Part shown: positions 25,879-33,270 of the stretch, one piece after another
Layout: the number at the start of each line of letters is the position of its first letter
Numbering within the stretch: the first letter of the stretch is position 1
DNA from: an uncultured bacterium
Lineage (GTDB): Bacteria > Cyanobacteriota > Vampirovibrionia > Gastranaerophilales > Gastranaerophilaceae
Direction: 5' to 3'
Length of the DNA stretch: 48,551 nt
Assembly: GCA_902767275.1 (NCBI GenBank)
Contig: CACXGY010000058.1
Span: forward strand, 1-48,551
Position numbers and translations under genes: made by a program
Notes under the pieces: model-generated
The model's database searches: none
Told to the model about the DNA's origin: nothing
The model's input: the letters and a program-made list of their open reading frames with translations, nothing else

Positions 25879-25984
25879 TTACAATGTCGGCAACCTAGAC
25901 GACATTGTAATAAACCAAACCGCAACAAAACCGACTCCCCTTGCAAAAGGGAGTTATAATCATTTCCTTCCCTTATCAAGGGAA
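25879..25984. repeat. Cluster of three intergenic hairpins
   Basis: Between two convergent genes lie an 11-bp perfect stem TTACAATGTCG (25879-25889/25900-25910), a stem ACTCCCCTT with AAAGGGAGT (25934-25954), and a perfect TTCCCTT-ATC-AAGGGAA (25968-25984). The last two, read on the minus strand with the flanking GACTGAGGATGGGTT, look like a dispersed intergenic repeat of the kind common in many genomes. None has a good T run, so ordinary terminators are not obvious here. Confidence 0.5.
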
Positions 25985-25998
25985 AGACTGAGGATGGG

Positions 25999-26802
25999 TT
26001 ACTGATTTTTCTTAATGCTTTTAGAATTTGGTCTGGATTTAAAGAACTTTTGCATTGCATCTAAAAATATATTTTCTTTTTCCTCATCCGAATATTTTGT
26101 TTTGAACCATAATCCGTTTGGAGAAGATATAAGTTCGAGAGAATTTCCTGTTTCTTCAGGCAAAATGAAAACATGAGTTCCGTTAGGCTTTATTTCGCTT
26201 CCGAATCTGTAAAAATCCTGAGGGATGAAATTTATACAGCCTGTAGACATGCTTCTTCTAACCCCTTCAGAATTAAACATTTTCATTCGTTCTGCGAGTT
26301 GTTTTTGCGAAACTTGATGTAACGCAAGAGAAGTATAACCATTAAAAGATGCAGGATGCTGAACTCCGTTTAAAACTAACAAATTTATTGTTTTACCGTC
26401 ATCATAATCTTTTTTATTTAATATATTATAATCAAAAGGGGCTCTTGTGCTGAATTGACCCGAGGGAGTTGTTCTTCCTTCTTCTGAGAATACACCGTTT
26501 GAATACGTAGCAGTATTCAAATCATCCCCGTATTCTTTTCCGACTCCAACTTCGAACCTATCAACCAACTTTCCGTTGCGATATACTTCTGCCCGACTTG
26601 TTTGTTTATTTATAATAACAAATGCGTTTTGTTTTCCTCTTATATTTTCAAACTCCATTATTTTATCAAAATCACTCTTTATGGAATTTATTTCTTCCGC
26701 TATTTTTTTATCAACTGATACTAACGAATCGTTCATCAAATTACTGTTAACAACTCGAGCATTCTTTATATAATTTTCAAATTTTGTTAATTTTGTCAGC
26801 AT
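25999..26802 (-). CDS. L,D-transpeptidase (YkuD-type catalytic domain)
   Basis: A 267-residue member of the YkuD superfamily. These enzymes use a catalytic Cys to make 3-3 peptidoglycan cross-links or to attach proteins to the wall. Visible are the early strand F-V-I-I-N-K-Q-T-S-R-A-E-V-Y-R-N-G, T-T-P-S-G-Q-F near 113-119, the conserved His of A-L-H-Q-V-S (H162), and the active site S-T-G-C-I-N (C189), matching H-x(n)-(S/T)-x-G-C-x-N. No signal peptide or membrane segment is predicted, which is odd for a periplasmic enzyme; the N-terminal 50 residues are charged and helical. The ribosome site AAAAGGAAAT supports the start. It is divergent from the RTX-like gene at 26958. Confidence 0.85.
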   Translation of the reverse strand: MLTKLTKFENYIKNARVVNSNLMNDSLVSVDKKIAEEINSIKSDFDKIMEFENIRGKQNAFVIINKQTSRAEVYRNGKLVDRFEVGVGKEYGDDLNTATYSNGVFSEEGRTTPSGQFSTRAPFDYNILNKKDYDDGKTINLLVLNGVQHPASFNGYTSLALHQVSQKQLAERMKMFNSEGVRRSMSTGCINFIPQDFYRFGSEIKPNGTHVFILPEETGNSLELISSPNGLWFKTKYSDEEKENIFLDAMQKFFKSRPNSKSIKKNQ

Positions 26803-26957
26803 TTATATTTCCTTTTCTGAGTTAAAACATATAAATATAATTTTTGTTATTTAAAATCATTCATTAAAAATTTTTGTTACACATTTTAAAAAATTTCGGC
26901 AAAAATAATTTTCCTGCGTGTTAAAATAAATGTATCTATTAAAAGAGAGGAACTCCT

Positions 26958-29900
26958 ATGGCAATACCAAGAATAACATTTGCAAATTTGCAAAAGAAAT
27001 TAGCGAAGAAAAATATAGTAGTTACAATCGACCCTGAAGTTGCTACAAAAGAAATCGGAACAATTAAAAACGCAAAAAGTATTACATTATATTTCAAAGG
27101 GCTCAGTGATATTTCACATTTTAATTATATTAAAGACGGAAAAAATTTGGTTATTGTTAACAAATCTCAAAGGGTCACAATAAATAACTATTTTTCAAAA
27201 TCAGACGGTTCAGCAACAAAATCTCTTGTAAAAACAATTAGATATGACAACCCTGATGACACGTCAAAACAAATAAATGTTTCAATTATAAAAGCGGGAT
27301 TAATATCAACAAAAGACTTGGAATTTTTACCGAAGAAAGGTGTTGTCACAGGTACGGTATTCTCTGATACAATCAACAAAAACGAAATTGAAAACCCTTA
27401 TAAGAAGGCAGAAAACGGTTTAACCATTAATGCCGGCTACGGAAATGATGATATAACAGGAACTCAGTTCAATGACACTATATCAGGAGGTTATGGAAAG
27501 AACACAATAAATTTTGATTTCTCAACAAAATTTGGCAAAGATAAAATCAAACTGACAAAAACCGAACAATTAAACTTGGCTATTAACAATAACGAATCCA
27601 AAATTGATATAACAGATTTAACATATACTAAAAAAGGCAATAATCTGATTATCACAAGAGATGGCGACAATCAAAATCAAATAACAATTAATAACTTCTT
27701 TAAAGGAGCAAATATTAGAAACAGTGCAAAAGTATCTATAAATAATAACAATATCTTAGAATATTTTTCATCACTTGACGCTCCTAAAATAAATATCTAC
27801 GGTTCAAAGAAAATCAGCGGTTCGAATTACGCAGATACAATTTATGGCAGTGTAAAGAATGATACTATCACAGCAGGAAAAGGAAATGATTTTATCTATA
27901 CCTCAGGCGGAAAAGATACTCTTAATTTCTCAGGTAATTTCGGACACGATATTGTTGAATCAAACGACAGTTCTAAAGTAACTTTTAAATTGAAGTCCTT
28001 CAATACAAATAACTTTTCGGTTAAAGACTCTGATAACCTTTTGTATTCGGTTAATGAGTCAACAAGTATTACCTATAATGATTTCATTACCAATCCTGAA
28101 AACAGTGCCGATTTATGGATTAAATCGAAAAAGAAAACGTATCATGTAATTAACACAAAAGGTCAAGCCTTTATTGACAATTATAAGAACAAGAAAAATA
28201 ACGTATTTTTCTTAACCAATGAAGATGGCAACACATATAACGGTGCTAAGAGTAAGAAAGGTATAAATGTTGTTTATTCTCTTGATGAATCCGAATTGAT
28301 ATACAATGGCGGAAAAGAAACATATATCTCTCAAGGCGATTATGATAACGGCTATGACGGTAAAATCACTAAAACTTCATTATTAAAAATCAATGATTAT
28401 AATGGAAATGATACTTTAAATATAAGAAATAAATCAACAGAATTTGTATTATTTTTTGATATGAATAGTGACGGAACAGGTAAAGATTTATTCTTATATA
28501 ATAAGAATGCAATGTCTTATTCTTCAATCGCAAAAGCGGTTAAGTCAGGGACTTATACAGGTGCATTTGATTTAGTGAACTATTTTACAACCGGTAAAAT
28601 AGAAAACATTTATACTACTGATTATACTCTGGACACAGACGGATGGGCTTCTTATGTTAAAGGAAAAGTTTCCGAGTGGTTAACCGCTCACAAAAAATCT
28701 TCTGTGCGTGAAGTATTTTTAAAAGGGTCTAAGTCACTAAAGAAAAGTTTGTTAAACGTATTTAAAAATGCGACATATAAAAACTACATTGATGAATACA
28801 ATGAAGAATTTAAACAAACATTATCACAAGATGATTTATCGTTTGGAGATTACAAAAACTCAGGATTAGTCCTTGTTCAAACTAATGACGGCATAACTGT
28901 TGTCACAGATGATGATACAAAAACTCTTGTAGGTAATTTATCAAATATTGGCGATACATATTATGCTCAAAATGACAGCGGATTAATTACAGAATATAAA
29001 GCAGGAGAAAGTGACAGTCCGATATTATTAAATGAAATGACGTTTAATAATGATAATAAGGGATTAAATGTCAAAGTGAATGATAATTCACAAAATACAT
29101 TCACTTTTACTGATAAAAAATACGATGATTTTTATACAAAATCAAGCACAAAGATTGCATATAATGCAGGGGATCCGTTGATTAAAAAAACAGGTAATGA
29201 TATTCAAATAGGCGATAATGTTACGATAAAAGATGTAGACGGATTATCAACGAATATAAAACTTATAGATAAAGAAGATAAGACAAAAACGATTATAACA
29301 GGAATCGGCGAATTCGACGGAACATTTGAAAGCGAAATTATAGTCGGAAGCAATGTTGATGATGTCATTAATTCTAAAGGCGGAAATGACCTTATATATC
29401 TCGGCAAAGGGAACGATGTCTTAAATATCGAAAAATCAACCGGTACGACTACCGGTAACAATACCGCTGAAATGACAGGTATTGGCGGGACACATACCAT
29501 TTCAAACAATCTTCCGTATCCTGCAATCAGTGTTTATAGCGAATCAGGAAATGATACATATAACACTTCATTAGATTTTGGGTTGTACATAGAAGATTAT
29601 GCAGGTAATGACACATTGAATATTACCACGAACGGGCAGGATTTGTGTTATATCTTTGATGTTGTCAATCCTAAATTTGCAGATTCAGACTATACATTCT
29701 ATGAAGATTTGTTCATTTGCGATAAATCAAAAATATCTTCTGCAATATTTACTGCAGGTATGAAATATGCAATGGGAATATATAAAAGTGCTGCAGAAAC
29801 AATGGAATCTATGCAAGGTCAATTCGGTTATGCTTGGATTGATGATTACTATGGAAATAAACAAACAATAGAAACCATCAACATTTTTAATTCCAAAACA

Positions 29901-30077
29901 AAAAAAGAAACACCCTTGAACATGGACTACAATTCAGACAGTTCTGATATTGCATCCGTAAAAGCGGCAGTTGCTAACTGGCTTAGCACTACGAATTATA
30001 AAACTGCATGGTCTGTTCTCGAAGGTAAAAGTGCAACAGATATGGCAACATTATTCCAATTGTTTACTTCTTCATAA
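26958..30077 (+). CDS. Large RTX-like exoprotein with a duplicated C-terminal module (1,039 aa)
   Basis: A probable extracellular calcium-binding repeat protein. The start follows the strong ribosome site GAGAGGA. There is no signal peptide, as in type I-secreted RTX proteins. Residues about 140-185 have RTX-like N-A-G-Y-G-N-D-D-I and I-S-G-G-Y-G-K-N. Two stretches of the type L-I-I-T-R-D-G-x-x-x-x-I-T-I-N-N-F-F resemble the haemolysin calcium-binding-related domain. More repeats follow near 280-320 and 800-820. The module D-Y-x-G-N-D-T-L-N-I, F-F-D-M, D-L-F, then a helical tail with W-L occurs twice, at about 480-610 and 880-1039, so the protein may be a fusion of two related units. The frame is intact, unlike its two relatives in the window. 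A shared terminator separates it from the convergent gene at 30266. Its activity is unknown. Confidence 0.75.
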   Translation: MAIPRITFANLQKKLAKKNIVVTIDPEVATKEIGTIKNAKSITLYFKGLSDISHFNYIKDGKNLVIVNKSQRVTINNYFSKSDGSATKSLVKTIRYDNPDDTSKQINVSIIKAGLISTKDLEFLPKKGVVTGTVFSDTINKNEIENPYKKAENGLTINAGYGNDDITGTQFNDTISGGYGKNTINFDFSTKFGKDKIKLTKTEQLNLAINNNESKIDITDLTYTKKGNNLIITRDGDNQNQITINNFFKGANIRNSAKVSINNNNILEYFSSLDAPKINIYGSKKISGSNYADTIYGSVKNDTITAGKGNDFIYTSGGKDTLNFSGNFGHDIVESNDSSKVTFKLKSFNTNNFSVKDSDNLLYSVNESTSITYNDFITNPENSADLWIKSKKKTYHVINTKGQAFIDNYKNKKNNVFFLTNEDGNTYNGAKSKKGINVVYSLDESELIYNGGKETYISQGDYDNGYDGKITKTSLLKINDYNGNDTLNIRNKSTEFVLFFDMNSDGTGKDLFLYNKNAMSYSSIAKAVKSGTYTGAFDLVNYFTTGKIENIYTTDYTLDTDGWASYVKGKVSEWLTAHKKSSVREVFLKGSKSLKKSLLNVFKNATYKNYIDEYNEEFKQTLSQDDLSFGDYKNSGLVLVQTNDGITVVTDDDTKTLVGNLSNIGDTYYAQNDSGLITEYKAGESDSPILLNEMTFNNDNKGLNVKVNDNSQNTFTFTDKKYDDFYTKSSTKIAYNAGDPLIKKTGNDIQIGDNVTIKDVDGLSTNIKLIDKEDKTKTIITGIGEFDGTFESEIIVGSNVDDVINSKGGNDLIYLGKGNDVLNIEKSTGTTTGNNTAEMTGIGGTHTISNNLPYPAISVYSESGNDTYNTSLDFGLYIEDYAGNDTLNITTNGQDLCYIFDVVNPKFADSDYTFYEDLFICDKSKISSAIFTAGMKYAMGIYKSAAETMESMQGQFGYAWIDDYYGNKQTIETINIFNSKTKKETPLNMDYNSDSSDIASVKAAVANWLSTTNYKTAWSVLEGKSATDMATLFQLFTSS

Positions 30078-30213
30078 TAGTCCTGTTTATAATTTGGACT
30101 AATTATTTAGTTCAAAATGACAGATTCAAACACTGTTTTCGTAAAGTTATATAATTTCTAAATTATACATTTTGATAATCAGTGTTCTTTATTCCGACAT
30201 CAAAAAATTATGT

Positions 30214-30244
30214 AAAAAACCTCAGGTGTTTCCTGAGGTTTTTT
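30214..30244. terminator. Bidirectional terminator between two RTX genes
   Basis: AAAAAACCTCAGG, a 5-nt loop, then CCTGAGGTTTTTT: a perfect stem with A6 and T6 flanks. It serves the convergent genes ending at 30077 (plus) and 30266 (minus). Confidence 0.95.
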
Positions 30245-30265
30245 GTAATTTTTATTATTTTATTA

Positions 30266-33181
30266 TTATCCTTGTGCTGTAGCAGAACTATAATTATATG
30301 CAGCGATAAGACCTGATAAATCAGTTGACTCTTTCGCATTTTGAAATGCATCAAATGCAGATGTTTTACCCGTATCATTTGCTCCACTACTTAACCACGT
30401 TGCAACGGCTTGTGCTATACCAGCGTAATTAGAATCAAATGTTTCATCTTGAACTCCGCCAAAATAGAAGTTTTCTATTCTGCCGTTTCCAAATATATCT
30501 ACAGAAGAAGATTCAAATGTTTTACCTGCACTATAGAAACTGTCCATATAAACGTATCCGTTTGCATTTTCGCCACTTGCAATCGATTTTATTACAGAAT
30601 TTGTATTTTCATCAGAATATACAAGATACAAACCTGTATTGCTTGTTGTCATTGCTTTATTAGAACCGTCAATAGCAACATCAAAGAATAATCTTGTCTT
30701 TGATTTGTCAACATTCATATACAACCTGTCATCCGTACTAACAACATTTGTTTTTTCTTCCATAACATCGTCAATATTTACATCAGGGTCTAACAAATCC
30801 TCAACACCATATCCTTCTTTAAATCCTTTTTTAGTCAAACCTTGAACGTTATCCAAGATGGACAAATTAGAATTTGCACCAAAGTTTGAAACAGTATAAT
30901 GTGTATTTCCTTCTTCTGAAATATATCTGTCGTTTCCGCCTGTATATGTTATTTTATCGACTCTTGATAAGTATGATATATCAGATTTACTATCATTTTC
31001 TATAAAGCATACAACATCGTCTTTTTTACTTGTAGTTATTGTTGAGCCCTTTGTATTTAATGATAATAACAAATTATTTATCTTATCATGCCCGCCTTTT
31101 GTTTTTGTACTTGTATCGGCAACTGTTGCTTTTTTAGCATTTGTCCCGCTAACTCTGTATGTTTTATCTTCAATATTAAGAGTAAGATTTTGAGATTTCT
31201 TAGTTTTTGAATTATATAAAGAAGAAAATCCGACACCATGTTTTGCATTATCAGAATCTGCCTCATAATAAATTGAAAAATCATACATTATAGGATTACT
31301 TTCATTTTCCTCTAAAGAAAAATACATATCAGAAAGTTTAGCAGCAGTATCAGATTCCGTTCTATCAACAAAATTGATATTAGTACTTCCGCCTTGAGAA
31401 AAAATCAAATCTACCCCATAGTTTTTACCTTCAACATAGACGGTATCATTTCCTTTACCTGTTTCTATTCGGTCATTACCCAAACCGCCATAGATTTTAT
31501 CGTTTCCTGCGCCGCCATGGATTGTATCATCACCGAAGCCACCGTATATTGTATCGTTTCCTGCATCGCCGAACAATCTTTCATCTCCATTACCGCCTAT
31601 GATTACATCATTACCTTTTCCGCCATAAATGGCATTTCTGCCCAAACCGCCATAGATATAATCATTTCCGGCTCCGCCATAGATTAAATCTGCACCGTTT
31701 CCGCCAAATATTATATCGTTTCCTGCATCTCCGTATAAAGTATTTGAACCAAACATATTATTATCACTATCTGCATCTTTTACATAAGAAACCTTTGAAA
31801 TTCTGATTTTATCATTTTCGCTAAGGTATTCATAAATGCTGCTAATATCATTTTCTCCTACACCGTTACCAAAGATAATATCATTACCTTTTCCGCCGTA
31901 GATTTTGTCATCTCCTGCTCCGCCATACAAAGTATCATTTCCTGCCATACCTTTTATAGTGTTCTTAAAACTATTTCCATATATGATATTTGCATATTTA
32001 TTACCTGTAGCATTGAGATTAAAATTCTTAGATAAAATCGGCTCTGTTGTAATTGTTATGAATATACCTTTTTGAGTTTTTTGTACTTGTGTTACATTCC
32101 CATTTTCATCTGTCACATCTTCTTCAAGCGAAGAAAGTGTTTTATTTTCTTCATCATCTTTTTCACCATATACATAATCGTACAACGCTGCTTTTTTGAA
32201 ATCTTCAAGAGATATAAATCTTGTCATCCAAGCACCCGAATCGTGGATATAAAACCCAACCGGAATCGTTGTTTCTGTCGGATGTTCGATATCATAAACT
32301 ACTCCTGTTATAGCAATAGCGTGATCTATTTTTGTTTTTCCGCTTTCAGAATCTGTTTCATTCCAGAATTTTTCTGAACATACTCCCAATACTGCTCCAT
32401 GACCTTGACTTATTTTATATGCGAGTTCACACAAATTTGCATCTGCAGTACCATATTGAGTAACATTTGTACTATTATGTGCATTAGTCAAAAAGTATGA
32501 TTCAGACTCTATCCCATACAATGCCAACATATCTCTGTAGTCATCAGGAAGTGTTCCGCCATCTCCGAAATCTAATTTTCCGATAGTACCTTCATCTTGG
32601 ACTAAACCTAAATTCAGCATTTTGTTTAAGAAACTCTTTTCAACAGATTTTTGATCCGAAAGGTTTGATTTCATATTAATAATACCTGCTCTTGCAAGAG
32701 TATTAAGAGTTGATTCAACTCCGCAATTGTTATAATTTTGTCTGTTATTCAATATTGACTTTTCCGGAGCACCAAAAATATAATATTGTTTTGATTCTGT
32801 ACCATCTTTTTCTTCAATTACAGATGTATCAATTATCATTTGTTCCTTAACTTTTTCAAAAGATGTATAAAGTTTTTTAAGCAATTTATCAATCTGAGCA
32901 ACTTGAGCATCATATAATATTTTAGCCTCTTCATCCAAAGTAGTAGGATCAATTGATGCAAGTTGTGAAATAATTTTTGCTGTCTTGCTATCCAGTTCTG
33001 TATTTATTTCTATCATAGTTGAATTATTTGCTGCATCACTTTTTATTTCAGTCCCTGATATCATTATATAATCTGTTGAATCAAGCAATCTTATATTGCG
33101 GTCGGTTGATGTCGCAGTAGTTGATACCACGGTTGTTTTAAAGTTATTTCCATAGGAATCTTGCGTATAGTAAAAATTCAA
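30266..33181 (-). CDS. RTX protein with papain-like (C39-like) cysteine peptidase domain
   Basis: A probable secreted protease or bacteriocin-like RTX protein. In the numbering from TTG 33181 (971 aa), residues about 140-320 hold a papain-fold triad: Q-N-Y-N-N-C-G-V-E-S (Cys153), I-D-H-A-I-A-I-T-G (His287) and Y-I-H-D-S-G-A-W (Asp314), the pattern of C39-like peptidases. At about 408-580 canonical RTX nonapeptides (G-G-x-G-N-D-x-I-Y) form a calcium beta-roll in two blocks. The C-terminal module shared with its relatives starts near 816. There is no signal peptide. TTG 33181 lacks a ribosome site; the true start is probably ATG 33227 behind AGGAGATGATT, put out of frame by an A8 tract (33214-33221). 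With A7 the protein is 986 residues. It lies 43 nt downstream of tpsB and is probably co-transcribed. Type I export is inferred. Confidence 0.8.
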   Translation of the reverse strand: MNFYYTQDSYGNNFKTTVVSTTATSTDRNIRLLDSTDYIMISGTEIKSDAANNSTMIEINTELDSKTAKIISQLASIDPTTLDEEAKILYDAQVAQIDKLLKKLYTSFEKVKEQMIIDTSVIEEKDGTESKQYYIFGAPEKSILNNRQNYNNCGVESTLNTLARAGIINMKSNLSDQKSVEKSFLNKMLNLGLVQDEGTIGKLDFGDGGTLPDDYRDMLALYGIESESYFLTNAHNSTNVTQYGTADANLCELAYKISQGHGAVLGVCSEKFWNETDSESGKTKIDHAIAITGVVYDIEHPTETTIPVGFYIHDSGAWMTRFISLEDFKKAALYDYVYGEKDDEENKTLSSLEEDVTDENGNVTQVQKTQKGIFITITTEPILSKNFNLNATGNKYANIIYGNSFKNTIKGMAGNDTLYGGAGDDKIYGGKGNDIIFGNGVGENDISSIYEYLSENDKIRISKVSYVKDADSDNNMFGSNTLYGDAGNDIIFGGNGADLIYGGAGNDYIYGGLGRNAIYGGKGNDVIIGGNGDERLFGDAGNDTIYGGFGDDTIHGGAGNDKIYGGLGNDRIETGKGNDTVYVEGKNYGVDLIFSQGGSTNINFVDRTESDTAAKLSDMYFSLEENESNPIMYDFSIYYEADSDNAKHGVGFSSLYNSKTKKSQNLTLNIEDKTYRVSGTNAKKATVADTSTKTKGGHDKINNLLLSLNTKGSTITTSKKDDVVCFIENDSKSDISYLSRVDKITYTGGNDRYISEEGNTHYTVSNFGANSNLSILDNVQGLTKKGFKEGYGVEDLLDPDVNIDDVMEEKTNVVSTDDRLYMNVDKSKTRLFFDVAIDGSNKAMTTSNTGLYLVYSDENTNSVIKSIASGENANGYVYMDSFYSAGKTFESSSVDIFGNGRIENFYFGGVQDETFDSNYAGIAQAVATWLSSGANDTGKTSAFDAFQNAKESTDLSGLIAAYNYSSATAQG

Positions 33182-33227
33182 CTTATCATTTCTTGTTGTT
33201 TTTGTCCCCTTTGTTTTTTTTAGCCAT
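33182..33227 (-). other. Out-of-frame start segment of the RTX peptidase gene
   Basis: ATG 33227 has a strong ribosome site (AGGAG, 6 nt spacing) but reads MAKKNKGDKNNKK and stops. With one A fewer in the A8 run it reads MAKKTKGTKTTRNDK and joins the main frame. That restored start resembles MAKKKTTKITNN at 473, which argues that A7 is the coding state. Confidence 0.75.
33214..33221 (-). other. A8 slippage tract in the first codons
   Basis: On the coding strand eight A directly follow ATGGCT. A tract this long so close to the start is the classical arrangement of phase-variable genes. It is the second A8 frame break in a related gene in this window. Confidence 0.7.
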
Positions 33228-33270
33228 AATCATCTCCTATATAAATATTATAAATACTTTATTTAAAACT

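Noticed and set aside
30088..30100. 13-mer TATAATTTGGACT, also present at 47686-47698
   Set aside because: Shared by two intergenic regions, but too short and AT-rich to claim a repeat family from two copies.
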